Assembly (NCBI RefSeq): GCF_012726175.1
Contig: NZ_JAASAD010000007.1
Location: forward strand, 186,001-250,000
DNA: 64,000 bases
Direction: 5' to 3'
DNA from: Micromonospora sp. HNM0581
GTDB lineage: Bacteria > Actinomycetota > Actinomycetes > Mycobacteriales > Micromonosporaceae
In this document: one piece after another, positions 1-8,822 of the stretch
How the letters are laid out: each line of letters begins with the position of its first letter
How positions within the stretch are numbered: the first letter of the stretch is position 1
Made by a program: the position numbers and the translations under genes
Notes under the pieces: model-generated
Seen by the model: the letters and a program-made list of their open reading frames with translations, nothing else
The model's database searches: none
Told to the model about the DNA's origin: nothing

Positions 1-1686
1 CTGGTGACCGCGCTGCTCGTCACCGGCTGCTCCGGGGCCGGCGAACGCCCCTCGACCGACGCCTCCCCGCCCCCGGTCACCGGGCCCACGTCGCCGTCGA
101 GCGCACCCCCTGAGGACCCGGCCACCCTGGCTGCCGCCCTCGTCGCCGAACTCGACGACGAGGACCTGGTTGGTCAGGTCCTCATGCCGTACGCCTACGG
201 CGACGACGCGACGAAGGTGTCAGCCGGATCGGCGGCCGGCAACCGGACGCTGGCCGGGGTCGACACGCCCGCCGAGATGATCGAAAAGTACCGCCTCGGT
301 GGGCTGATCCTGGTGGGCTTCAGCGCGGACGACCCGACGCAGGGCAACCAGGAGACCACAAACGTCGACAACCCGAAGCAGGTCCGCGAGCTGACCACCG
401 GCTTGCGTGCGGCGGCCGGACGCCTGCCGGCCGGTGCGGCACCCTTCCTGATCGGCACCGACCAGGAATACGGCGTGGTGACCCGGATCACCGACGGGGT
501 GACCATGCTGCCCAGTGCACTCGGCGCCGGCGCCGCCGACGACCCGGGCCTGACCGAGGCCGCCTGGCGTTCCGCCGGCACCGAACTGACCGCCATGGGA
601 ATCAACGTCGACTTCGCGCCGGTGGCCGACGTGCTGGTGACCCGCAGCACCGTGATCGGGTCACGGTCGTTCGGTTCGGACACCCAGCGGGTGGCCGACC
701 AGGTCGGCGGCGCCGTACGCGGGCTGCAGACTGCCGGGGTGGCCGCCACCCTCAAACACTTCCCGGGTCACGGCCACAGCGCCGCCGACTCGCACGAGGA
801 CCTGCCCGAACTCGGTCAGTCCCGGGCCGCACTGGCGGCCGGGGCCTGGCCGCCGTTCAGCGCCGGTATCGAGGCCGGCGCGCTGGCCGTGATGTCCGCC
901 CACCTCGACGTCCGCTCGATCGACCCGGGGGTGGCGGCCACCTTCTCGTACAAGCTGCTCACCGAGGTGCTGCGCGGTGAACTCGGCTTCCAGGGCGTGG
1001 TGATCACCGACGGGATGAACATGCCGCCGGCCCGCCGCTTCCCGCCCGGCGAGGCGGCGGTGCGGGCGCTGAAAGCCGGCAACGACCTGATCCTCATGCC
1101 CCCACACGTCGGCCAGGCCTACGAGGGGCTGCTGGCCGCGCTGCGTGACGGCACGTTGCCCAGAGGCCGGCTGGTCGAGGCGGCCACCCGCGTGCTGACC
1201 ATGAAGTTCACCCTGGGCGACGCACCCGCGCCGGAGCTGTCCACGCTCGGCGCACCAGCCCACCGCGAGGCGGTCGGGGCGTTGGCCGCCGGTGCGGTGA
1301 CCGTACTGCGCGGCAGGTGCGACAGCACCGGCGTCAGCGGCCCGGTCACCGTCACCTCGTCGGGCGGGCGGGCACACACCCGGGCGGCGTTGACCGAGGC
1401 GCTCACCTCGGCCGGCGTGAAGGTGGTGCCCAGCGGTGGCACCGGCGTGCACCTGGTCGGCTACGGAGACGGCGCGGAGGACCTGCGAGGCGACTCGGCC
1501 GTCACCGTTGCCATGGACACGCCGTACGTGCTGGCCAAGGCGAAATCGCCCACCCTGCTGGCCACCTACTCGTCCAGCCGCGCCTCGATGACGGCACTCG
1601 CCGACGTGCTCGCCGGCAAGATCCGCCCGGCGGGTCGCTCACCGGTCGAGGTGCCCGGGCTACCCGCCACCACTTGCGCGGACTGA
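1..1686 (+). CDS. Glycoside hydrolase family 3 lipoprotein (beta-N-acetylhexosaminidase, NagZ-like), 5' end cut
   Basis: The frame is open from the first base, and the first visible GTG (4) would leave no basic n-region before the lipobox-like LLVTGC, so the true start is probably just upstream of the window. After a Ser/Pro/Thr-rich linker comes a GH3 N-terminal TIM barrel: LGGLILVGF, GTDQEYGVV and the signature KHFPGHGHSAADSH, with the catalytic Asp region at ITDGMNMP. The last 150 residues are a shorter C-terminal domain. In this family NagZ-type enzymes remove N-acetylglucosamine from peptidoglycan fragments or similar glycans. A lipid-anchored form would act outside the membrane. The exact substrate cannot be read from the sequence. 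Its stop lies 6 nt from that of the convergent lipoprotein gene. Confidence 0.88.
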   Translation: MVTALLVTGCSGAGERPSTDASPPPVTGPTSPSSAPPEDPATLAAALVAELDDEDLVGQVLMPYAYGDDATKVSAGSAAGNRTLAGVDTPAEMIEKYRLGGLILVGFSADDPTQGNQETTNVDNPKQVRELTTGLRAAAGRLPAGAAPFLIGTDQEYGVVTRITDGVTMLPSALGAGAADDPGLTEAAWRSAGTELTAMGINVDFAPVADVLVTRSTVIGSRSFGSDTQRVADQVGGAVRGLQTAGVAATLKHFPGHGHSAADSHEDLPELGQSRAALAAGAWPPFSAGIEAGALAVMSAHLDVRSIDPGVAATFSYKLLTEVLRGELGFQGVVITDGMNMPPARRFPPGEAAVRALKAGNDLILMPPHVGQAYEGLLAALRDGTLPRGRLVEAATRVLTMKFTLGDAPAPELSTLGAPAHREAVGALAAGAVTVLRGRCDSTGVSGPVTVTSSGGRAHTRAALTEALTSAGVKVVPSGGTGVHLVGYGDGAEDLRGDSAVTVAMDTPYVLAKAKSPTLLATYSSSRASMTALADVLAGKIRPAGRSPVEVPGLPATTCAD

Positions 1687-1692
1687 CCTCGG

Positions 1693-2322
1693 TCAGTTTC
1701 CGACGGCGAGGGTGTCGCGGGCCAGCCGGTACGCGGGCAGCACGTCGAGCGGCTCACCGAAGCTGGTGCTGCTCGCTTCGATCAGCACCGTCTGGTCGGC
1801 CACCGTCACAGCCAACGCCCACTCACGCACGTCGGAATCGGTGAGTCTCCGCCGGCTGAGCCAGGTCGCCTCCACCACCTCCAGGTCGCCGGCCCGGGCT
1901 TCGCGGTACTGCGGGCCGCTGGACTCCGTCCCGGCGGTGACGAACGCCTCCAGCGCCTGCCGGGCCGGGGTGCCCCCACCGTCGGCCGTCCAGACCCGCA
2001 GGAAACCCGGCACCACGGCGCGGCCGTCCAGTTCGCAGCGCACCGTCGAACCGCCCCGACGGGTCAGCGCCTCCAGCACCTCGACCAGCTCGTCGGTGGG
2101 ATCCGACACCTCGATGGGCTCCGCCTCCCAACCGTCGGCCAGCCCGAAGGTGACCGGCAGTGGGCACGCCGAGCCAACGCCGACCGTACCGGCGGACTCT
2201 GCGGCGGCCACCTCGTCGTGCCAAGGCTCGCCACTCGCCTCGCCACTACCTTCGGCGGTGCCGTCGCACCCGCCGAGGAACATTATGGCCAGCACCGCCG
2301 CCGCGATCGTCCGCCGTGTCAC
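1693..2322 (-). CDS. Small secreted lipoprotein, function unknown
   Basis: This 209-residue protein begins with a classical lipoprotein signal (VTRRTIAAAVLAIMFLGGC) whose Cys lies about 19 residues from the GTG start at 2322. That start follows a GGGGAG ribosome site; upstream in-frame codons would put a charged stretch before the signal. The mature part is acidic and Gly/Ser-rich at first, then a compact domain with two further cysteines. I do not recognise the family. It is transcribed away from fabF, ends 6 nt from the GH3 gene, and may belong to actinobacterial DUF3558-like lipoproteins, but I cannot confirm that. Confidence 0.75.
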   Translation of the reverse strand: MTRRTIAAAVLAIMFLGGCDGTAEGSGEASGEPWHDEVAAAESAGTVGVGSACPLPVTFGLADGWEAEPIEVSDPTDELVEVLEALTRRGGSTVRCELDGRAVVPGFLRVWTADGGGTPARQALEAFVTAGTESSGPQYREARAGDLEVVEATWLSRRRLTDSDVREWALAVTVADQTVLIEASSTSFGEPLDVLPAYRLARDTLAVGN

Positions 2323-2473
2323 GTCTTCCACTCCCCGTCGACGACCACCGAAAGAGCCAAGCAAAGCGGTGTCCCGAGCGGACGTCAAGTCGTCGTGGCG
2401 GCGGCTGCCCCGCCGCTACCGGAGCGTCGAGAAACACCCCGGGTCATGGCGTTTCCCGACGAGCCGCGTCGGC

Positions 2474-3700
2474 TCAGGGGCGGGTGAAGACCAGCGCCAC
2501 GTTGTGACCGCCGAAGCCGAACGAATTGTTGAGCGCGGCGGGTACATCCATGTGACGCGCCTTGTTCGCCACCACCTCCAAGGTCAGACCGTCGTCTGGA
2601 TCGTCCAGGTTGATCGTCGGCGGCACCACGCTGTCGCGGATCGCCAGGATGGTGGCGATCGACTCCAGCGCGCCGGCGGCGCCGAGCAGGTGACCGGACA
2701 TGGACTTGGTGGCGGTGAGCACCGGGTGGTCACCCAGCGCGGCCCGCAACGCCGTGATCTCCGCGATGTCGCCCACCGGGGTCGAGGTGGCGTGTGCGTT
2801 GACGTGGACGATGTCGGACTTCGCCACGTCCGCGTCGGAGATCGCCTTGGCGATCGCCCGGATCGCACCCGCGCCCTCGGGGTGCGGCTGGACGATGTCG
2901 AAGCCGTCGGAGGTGATGCCGGCGCCGGCGAGCCGCGCGTACACCCGGGCTCCCCGGGCGGCGGCATGGTCGGTGCGTTCCAGCACGACGACGCCGGCGC
3001 CTTCACCGAGCACGAAGCCGTCACGGCTCTTGTCCCACGGGCGGGAGGCCCGCTCCGGCTCCTCGTTGCGGGTCGACATCGCCCGCATCGACGAGAAGCC
3101 GGCGATCGGCAGCGGATGGATGACCGCCTCGGTGCCGCCGGCCACCACCACGTCGGCGCGGCCGGCACGGATCATGTCCAGGCCGAGCGCGATCGCCTCC
3201 GCGCCGGTGGCACAGGCACTGGCCACGGAGTGCACGCCCGCGCGGGCCGCCAGCTCCAGACCGACCCAGGCCGCCGGGCCGTTCGGCATCAGCATCGGAA
3301 TGGTGTGCGGGGAAACCCGCCGTGGGCCGGACGCCTCCAACACATCGTCCTGGGCGAGCAGGGTGAGCGCCCCACCGATGCCAGAGCCGACGCTTACGCC
3401 CAGTCGCTCCGGATCGAGCCCCGAGTCGGCCAGGCCGGCGTCCGACCAGGCCTGATGGGCGGCGATCAGGGCGATCGCCTCGGAGCGGTCCAACCGGCGC
3501 AACTTGACGCGGTCCAGCAGGCCGGCCGGATCGACCGCGAGCTGGGCGGCGATCCGGACCGGCAGTTGCGCGGCCCACTCCTGGGCGAGCGGACTCACCC
3601 CGGAGCGGCCGGCGAGCATGGCGTCCCAGGTCGACGCGACGTCCCCGCCCAACGGGGTGGTCGCGCCGAGCCCGGTGACGACGACGTCGAAGCGACTCAT
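2474..3700 (-). CDS. fabF: 3-oxoacyl-ACP synthase II (KAS II)
   Basis: FabF condenses malonyl-ACP with acyl-ACP in the elongation cycle of type II fatty-acid synthesis in the cytosol. The 408-residue length is normal. The thiolase-fold signature is present: nucleophile Cys163 in VASACATGAEA, the two active-site histidines in NAHATSTPVGD and SGHLLGAAGA, and the C-terminal NNSFGFGGHN. It is last in the operon, 2 nt after acpP, so it is almost certainly translationally coupled to it. Many actinomycete polyketide KS alpha subunits look similar, but the fab neighbours settle the primary-metabolism role. Confidence 0.97.
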   Translation of the reverse strand: MSRFDVVVTGLGATTPLGGDVASTWDAMLAGRSGVSPLAQEWAAQLPVRIAAQLAVDPAGLLDRVKLRRLDRSEAIALIAAHQAWSDAGLADSGLDPERLGVSVGSGIGGALTLLAQDDVLEASGPRRVSPHTIPMLMPNGPAAWVGLELAARAGVHSVASACATGAEAIALGLDMIRAGRADVVVAGGTEAVIHPLPIAGFSSMRAMSTRNEEPERASRPWDKSRDGFVLGEGAGVVVLERTDHAAARGARVYARLAGAGITSDGFDIVQPHPEGAGAIRAIAKAISDADVAKSDIVHVNAHATSTPVGDIAEITALRAALGDHPVLTATKSMSGHLLGAAGALESIATILAIRDSVVPPTINLDDPDDGLTLEVVANKARHMDVPAALNNSFGFGGHNVALVFTRP

Positions 3701-3702
3701 GA

Positions 3703-3942
3703 TCAGGACTGCGCCTCGATGTAGCTGACGGCGTCCCCGACGGTCTTGAGGTTCTGCACCTCGTTGTCAGGGATCTTGACGCCGAACTTCTCCTCGGCGG
3801 CGACCACGACCTCCACCATGGAGAGCGAGTCGACGTCCAGGTCGTCGGTGAAGGACTTCCCCTCGGCCACGTCGTCCGGGCTCACCCCGGCAACCTCTTC
3901 GAGGATCTCGGCGAGGCCGGTGGTGATCTCGTCACGGGTCAT
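3703..3942 (-). CDS. acpP: Acyl carrier protein
   Basis: This 79-residue acidic protein carries the growing acyl chain on a 4'-phosphopantetheine arm. The attachment Ser39 is in DVDSLSMVEV, the canonical DSL motif at the start of helix 2. It lies between fabH (upstream) and fabF (2 nt downstream), which marks it as the fatty-acid rather than a polyketide ACP. Confidence 0.97.
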   Translation of the reverse strand: MTRDEITTGLAEILEEVAGVSPDDVAEGKSFTDDLDVDSLSMVEVVVAAEEKFGVKIPDNEVQNLKTVGDAVSYIEAQS

Positions 3943-4024
3943 TGCGGTGGGTTCCTCTCATCGGGTTCTCTCGACGGGGCGGCGACGCCACCCGTCGTTC
4001 CTCGGCGTCGCGCGCCGTGGGGTA

Positions 4025-4969
4025 TCAGGGGCAGCGGACGACCTGACCGGCGTAGGTCAGGCCACCACCGAAGCCGAACAGCAGCACCGGGGCGCCGGCA
4101 GGCACCTCACGGCGCTCCACCAGCTTGGACAGGGCGAGCGGGATACTTGCCGCTGAGGTGTTGCCGGATTCGACGATGTCCTTGGCGATGATCGCCTGGG
4201 GAATGTTCAACCGCTTGGCGATGCCGTCGATGATCCGACTGTTGGCCTGGTGCGGAACGAAGGCGGCCAGCTCCGACGGATCGACACCGGCCCGCTCGCA
4301 CGCCTGCAGGGCCAACGGCGCCAGTGCGGTGGTAGCCCACCGGAACACCGTCTGCCCCTCCTGGGCCACATAGGGACGCCAACCCTGGATGCGTACCGCG
4401 TCGCCGCGCTCCGGCACCGAGCCCCAGACCACCGGACCGACACCCGCCGGCTCGTCCTCACCGGCCGCGGTGACCACGGCCGCACCCGCGCCGTCGCCGA
4501 AGATGATGCAGGTGGAACGGTCGGTCCAGTCGGTGAAATCGGAAAGCTTCTCCGCGCCGATCACCAGAGCGTTACGAGACGCGCCGGCGCGGACCGCGTG
4601 GTCGACCGTGCCCAGCGCGTACGCGAAACCGGAGCAGGCGGTGTTCACGTCGTACGCCCCCGGGGCGTCGATCCCCAGCTTGTCGGCGACCCGGCAGGCC
4701 ACGTTCGGGCTGCGGTCGATCGAGGTGCAGGTGGCGACCACGACCAGATCGATGTCGGCGGCGTTCAGGCCGGAGTTCGCAAGCGCCTTGTCCGCCGCTG
4801 CCGCGGCCATGTCGGCGACCGTCTCGTCACCGGCGATCCGGCGGGCCGCGATGCCGACGCGGTCGCGGATCCACTCGTCGCTGGTCTCCACCAGTTGGGC
4901 GATCTCGTCGTTCGTCACCACCCGGGACGGCTGGTAGTGCCCGAGGGACAGTATCCGGCTGCCCGTCAT
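4025..4969 (-). CDS. fabH: 3-oxoacyl-ACP synthase III (KAS III)
   Basis: FabH starts fatty-acid synthesis by condensing a short acyl-CoA with malonyl-ACP. In actinomycetes it commonly accepts branched primers, which fits iso/anteiso lipids. The catalytic triad is visible: Cys112 in VNTACSGFA, His in FVPHQANSRI and Asn in ESGNTSAASIP. Length (314 residues) is normal. Its ATG overlaps the fabD stop by 4 nt (ATGA), indicating translational coupling. An 82-nt gap separates it from acpP. Confidence 0.97.
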   Translation of the reverse strand: MTGSRILSLGHYQPSRVVTNDEIAQLVETSDEWIRDRVGIAARRIAGDETVADMAAAAADKALANSGLNAADIDLVVVATCTSIDRSPNVACRVADKLGIDAPGAYDVNTACSGFAYALGTVDHAVRAGASRNALVIGAEKLSDFTDWTDRSTCIIFGDGAGAAVVTAAGEDEPAGVGPVVWGSVPERGDAVRIQGWRPYVAQEGQTVFRWATTALAPLALQACERAGVDPSELAAFVPHQANSRIIDGIAKRLNIPQAIIAKDIVESGNTSAASIPLALSKLVERREVPAGAPVLLFGFGGGLTYAGQVVRCP

Positions 4970-5952
4970 GACGAGGCCTCCCCAGCGTCGGTGTTGTCGC
5001 GTGGACTGGTTCCGTCGATCGCCGCGTCCGCAGTCGTACCGTGCCGGGCGATCAGATCCAGCGCGGCGGGCAGGTCGTCGGGGGTCTTCACAGCGACGAT
5101 CTCCGGCGCGTCCGCGCCGGTGAGTTCCCGCTTGACCAGGCCGGCGAGTGTGCCGGCGGGCGGTAGCTCGATCACGCCGGTCACCCCGAGGCTGGCCAGC
5201 GTGGCCATGCAGAGATCCCAGCGGACCGGCGCAGTGACCTGGCGGACCAGCCGTTCGAGGAGTTCCCGGCCGTCGCCGACCGCCGTCCCATCGAGGTTGG
5301 ACAGCAGGACTCGATCCGGAACGCCAGGGGTGACGCCGGCCGCCACGGTGGCCAGTGCGTCCTCCGCCGGGCTCATGTACGGGGTGTGGAACGCGCCGGC
5401 CACCTGTAGCCGGACGACCCGGGCCCGCTCCGGTGGTGCGGCAGCCAACTTCTCCAGCCCGTCGAGTGCACCGGCGGCGACGACCTGACCTTTGCCGTTG
5501 CGGTTGGCGGCGTGCAGCCCGTGGGCGTCGATCGTGGCGGTCACCTCGTCCGGGTCGCCACCGAGCACCGCGGCCATCCCGGTCGGCTCCAGGGCGCAGG
5601 CAGCGGCCATCTCCCGGCCCCGTACGCCGGCGAGGGTGATCGCTGCCTCCGCCGGCAGTGCCCCGGCAAGTGCCGCCGCGCCGAGCTCACCGACGCTGTG
5701 TCCTGCGGTCACCGTGACCTGGCGCATCGGCAGATGGCTGGCGGCAAGCAGGGCGGCGGCGACCAGCAGCGGCTGGGTGCGGGCCGTGTCACGGATCTCG
5801 TCGGCGTCGGCGGTGGTGCCCAGGTGGACCAGATCGACGCCGGCCAGCGTGGACCAGGTGCGCAGTCGGGCCTCGGCGTCGGGCAGGTCGAGCCAGGGTG
5901 TCAGGAAGCCGGGTTTCTGGGAACCCTGGCCGGGGCAGAGAACGGCGAGCAC
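4966..5952 (-). CDS. fabD: Malonyl-CoA:ACP transacylase
   Basis: FabD transfers malonyl from CoA to the acyl carrier protein. The N-terminal CPGQGSQ and the nucleophile elbow GHSVGE (Ser86) are diagnostic, and the second catalytic His is in AFHTPYM. The GTG start at 5952 follows GGAGAG at normal spacing. It is the first fab structural gene after the PucR-type regulator, from which it is separated by about 78 nt. The C-terminus runs a little past the usual length with a Thr/Asp-rich tail. Confidence 0.96.
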   Translation of the reverse strand: MLAVLCPGQGSQKPGFLTPWLDLPDAEARLRTWSTLAGVDLVHLGTTADADEIRDTARTQPLLVAAALLAASHLPMRQVTVTAGHSVGELGAAALAGALPAEAAITLAGVRGREMAAACALEPTGMAAVLGGDPDEVTATIDAHGLHAANRNGKGQVVAAGALDGLEKLAAAPPERARVVRLQVAGAFHTPYMSPAEDALATVAAGVTPGVPDRVLLSNLDGTAVGDGRELLERLVRQVTAPVRWDLCMATLASLGVTGVIELPPAGTLAGLVKRELTGADAPEIVAVKTPDDLPAALDLIARHGTTADAAIDGTSPRDNTDAGEASS

Positions 5953-6018
5953 GTCTATGACTCTCCTGGATACCCATGGGTTGCGCTGTGCCGGCTGACA
6001 CCAAACCGCACTAGGACA

Positions 6019-6037
6019 GTTGGAGGAATCCTACAAA
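6019..6037. promoter_or_regulatory. Possible FasR operator before fabD
   Basis: The short gap between the regulator stop and fabD holds the near-palindrome TTGGAGGAATCCTACAA, centred on AGGA-A-TCCT. It overlaps the regulator's stop codon. In Streptomyces the PucR-family FasR activates the fabD operon from this same gap. Assigning this palindrome to FasR is my inference. Confidence 0.3.
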
Positions 6038-7278
6038 GAGTGGCGCTGGTCATCACCATGCTGTGATCTTTTACCGGTCGGTGGGGTCAATGTCGGGGTC
6101 GGTACCACCGGATCGAGTCGGCCGACGGTGAGAGCGATCCGCAACGCGAAGGCATCCCGGGGCGCCAGCGGGCTGAACCCGGTCACGTCGGATATCCGCC
6201 GTAGCCGGTAGCGCACGGTGTTCGGATGCACGTACAGCGCCCGGGCGGCGCTCTCCAACGTGCCACCGGCGGCGAAAAAGGCGTCCAGCGTCTCCAGCAG
6301 CTCACCGCCAGCGCGGACCAGCAGCGCGTACACGTCGTGGCGAAGCCGTCGGCGCGCTTCCGCATCGCCCGCGAGGGCCCGCTCGGGTAGAAGATCACCG
6401 GCGTGAACCGGGCGGGGTGCCGCGGGCCACGCCGGTGCGGCCCGGTAACCGGCCAGTGCCGCCCGGGCCGACTCGGTCGCCTCGTCCAGGCTCGGCACCG
6501 CCGGACCCACCACCACCGGTCCGTCACCGAAGGTGATGAGCAGCTTGCCGGTCGCCGCGACCGGGTCCGCCGCCCCGCCGAGCACCATCACCAGGCGGTC
6601 GCCGTGCACCCCGCCGATCACCTCGACCCCGATCCGCCGGGCCTGACGATAGACGGTGTGCAGGACGGCGGCGACCTCACCGCCGGGGGAGGGGCCGACC
6701 GCCACCGCCACCGGAGGCGCATCCGTCCAGCCCAGTGCGGCGGCCCGGCTGGCCAGTACGTCAGGCGAGTCGCCGCGCAGCAGCGCGTCCACGAGCAGGG
6801 CCTGCAACCGGGCGTCCCAGGAACCGCGCGTTTCGGCGGCCCGGGCGTAGACGCGGGCGGCGGCGAAGGCGATCTCCCGGGAGTACCGCAGCACCGCCTC
6901 ACGCAGTTGCGGCTCCTCACCGGGGGCGGCGAGGTCGCTCACCTGCTCCTCGACGACGTCGATCGTGACCTTGATCAAGGCGACGGTCTGCTGGAGGGTG
7001 ATCGAGCGGGCCAGCGCCTGCGGGGCGGTGGCGAACACCTCGTCGGAAACCTCCTGGGTGCCCTCGGCGGCACCACCGTCGGAACGCAACCACTGGACCA
7101 GGGAGCGGGCGCCGGCCTGGGCCACCAGCATCACCCAGGAGCGTTGGTCGGCCGGCAGGCCCCGGAACCAGGGCAGCGTTTCGTCCATCCGGACCACGCT
7201 CGCGGTGGCCAGTGCACCGGCTGCCCGCTCGATCCGGCGCAGCGTGGCTGACAGGTCCGTGCCGCCAGACTCGCTCAC
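6031..7278 (-). CDS. fasR: PucR-family transcriptional regulator of fatty-acid synthesis (FasR-like)
   Basis: The protein (415 residues) ends with a PucR-type helix-turn-helix (LYVHPNTVRYRLRRISDVTG), preceded by a GGDEF-related central domain typical of the family, and an N-terminal helical sensing domain. In Streptomyces the gene directly before fabD, FasR, activates the fab operon and responds to acyl signals. The same order here (fasR-fabD-fabH-acpP-fabF) supports the same role. The C-terminal 25 residues are a Pro/Thr-rich tail. Confidence 0.9.
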   Translation of the reverse strand: MSESGGTDLSATLRRIERAAGALATASVVRMDETLPWFRGLPADQRSWVMLVAQAGARSLVQWLRSDGGAAEGTQEVSDEVFATAPQALARSITLQQTVALIKVTIDVVEEQVSDLAAPGEEPQLREAVLRYSREIAFAAARVYARAAETRGSWDARLQALLVDALLRGDSPDVLASRAAALGWTDAPPVAVAVGPSPGGEVAAVLHTVYRQARRIGVEVIGGVHGDRLVMVLGGAADPVAATGKLLITFGDGPVVVGPAVPSLDEATESARAALAGYRAAPAWPAAPRPVHAGDLLPERALAGDAEARRRLRHDVYALLVRAGGELLETLDAFFAAGGTLESAARALYVHPNTVRYRLRRISDVTGFSPLAPRDAFALRIALTVGRLDPVVPTPTLTPPTGKRSQHGDDQRHSL

Positions 7279-7884
7279 CTGCCTAGCCTGACATGCGCTG
7301 ACCTGGACCCCGTCGGCAGGCGTCGCCCGCCGGCACCGTTGGCGGGCGACCGGTACGCGCTGCGCGGCCGGTCAGGACAGGCCAGTACGGTGACAGGGCA
7401 CGCCGGGTGGGCGTCGGCGGGTGAGGGCGAGCGTGAGGAGACGCCGATGGCGCACGGGGAGGCCGACCAGGGCTGTGCCCAGGGGGAGCCGTGCCGGCCG
7501 GGTCCGCACGAGCCGCCAGCCCTCGCCAAGCACCACCGCCGGCCGCCCGGCCTGGTGCAGCCGGCCGAACCGGCTCCGGGTCGTGTGCCGGAGCGTGCCG
7601 AGGACGAGCCCACCGCCGGCCGGCAGCGCGGCGTCGAGCCGCCGGTGCCCCGCCAGCGCAGCGTCGAGCCGCCCACGGCCGGGCCCGCCGATGCGGCAGC
7701 TGACGGGTGCCGAAGCGTACTGCCCGGCTGGGCCGGGGCGCACCGGCATGGTCCGGTTCGTCCGGCCCACCGCAGCCTGCGGCGGGACCGTCCGCCGGGT
7801 CGCTGGTGCTGAGTGGCCCGCCGGGCAGCCCCGGCCGGCACGCTTCCCGCCCGAGGGCCCACCGGACCACCGCCCCACGGTGGC
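7279..7884. other. Stretch without a confident gene; possible degraded ORF on the minus strand
   Basis: About 600 nt of very high GC has overlapping open frames on both strands and no convincing codon bias. The best candidate is minus-strand 7372-7878 (168 codons), whose central part (LVLGTLRHTTRSRFGRLHQA and following) reads more like a protein than the alternatives. It has no clear ribosome site or recognisable domain. A roughly 30-bp repeat with core CAGCG-x-GTCGAGCCGCC occurs twice near 7626-7680, giving low-complexity translations. I would not call a gene here without homologues. Confidence 0.3.
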
Positions 7885-8526
7885 TCAACGGGTGCGGCGG
7901 CGGATGAGCAGCGCGATCCCGGCGAGCCCGAAAGTGATCATCAATACCACCGCGACATTCAGCAGCAGCAGGCGGCGTAGGTCGCTGAACGCCTCGTTGA
8001 TGTCTTGTGCGGGGTTCAGTGCATCCTCGGGGATGATGCGTTCACCTCCGCCGACGCCCCCGCTGACCGCCTCGAAGGTCCGCTCCAGCGGCACACCGGC
8101 GGTCCGCAGCGTCTCGGACATACTCACCCGCCCGAGGTACCAGGCTGCGGTGACCTTGCGGTCGGGCTGCTTCGCGGGGCGGTAGACGCGTGGCCCGCCG
8201 ACGGCCTTCGGGTAGAGGTCGTAGGTCTGCTTCGGCTCGTCGCCGGACAGCACCAGCACGGTGTACTTAGGACCGAGGTCAGCCTTCTCTGGACTACTGC
8301 TCTGGCGGACCAGGCCTTTGTGGTTGACCTGCTCCATGACGGCGACGACGTGTGCGGGCTGGGTGTCCGCCCGTAGCCGCAACGGCTCGGCCAGCCCGTG
8401 CCCGGTGATGTCGACGCCGGCCGGCGGCGAGTTCGGTGCCGCGGTCGCGGCACCGGCAAGCGACAGCAGCAGCGTCACCACCGCAATTGCTGTCGCCCCG
8501 GTCAGTCGTGTCATTCGTTGGACCAT
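7885..8526 (-). CDS. Secreted single-pass membrane protein, function unknown
   Basis: The ATG at 8526 follows GAGGAGG at ideal spacing. The 213-residue product has an N-terminal signal sequence (residues about 5-28, ending in Ala-rich AATA), an extracytoplasmic domain of about 140 residues, and a C-terminal membrane helix (LLLLNVAVVLMITFGLAGIA) followed by a basic stop-transfer tail RRRTR. That is a type I membrane topology. I recognise no catalytic motif. It stands alone between the fasR side and gltX. Confidence 0.8.
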   Translation of the reverse strand: MVQRMTRLTGATAIAVVTLLLSLAGAATAAPNSPPAGVDITGHGLAEPLRLRADTQPAHVVAVMEQVNHKGLVRQSSSPEKADLGPKYTVLVLSGDEPKQTYDLYPKAVGGPRVYRPAKQPDRKVTAAWYLGRVSMSETLRTAGVPLERTFEAVSGGVGGGERIIPEDALNPAQDINEAFSDLRRLLLLNVAVVLMITFGLAGIALLIRRRTR

Positions 8527-8822
8527 GCCGCCTCCTCGCCCCGTTCGATGGGTGGCCGTGCTGCAGGGGTCACACGTTGGAAGGCTGGCGGTGGTGACCC
8601 TGCCCAGATGACAGGTACCCACTCAAAGACTCCGCGGAACGCCGATCGGTTGCAGCTGGTGGAACACTAGTTGGAAGTGTCTGCGATTGCGACTCGCTCG
8701 ACGGCCAGCCGCGAAGCAGCGGGCCGGATCTTACCCCGCGGAGGCCATGATGGTGTGCAGGATAATGCGCGTGTCGTGGTCCTGGGTAGTGTGCCCGGTG
8801 TGTCGTTGCTGATGCCGGCTGG

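Noticed and set aside
1712..3724. 670-codon plus-strand open frame across the lipoprotein and fabF
   Set aside because: It is antisense to two well-supported genes, with Arg/Ser-rich composition typical of GC-skewed shadow frames.
4250..5488. 412-codon plus-strand open frame across fabH and fabD
   Set aside because: It is antisense to two genes with intact catalytic motifs and has no domain.
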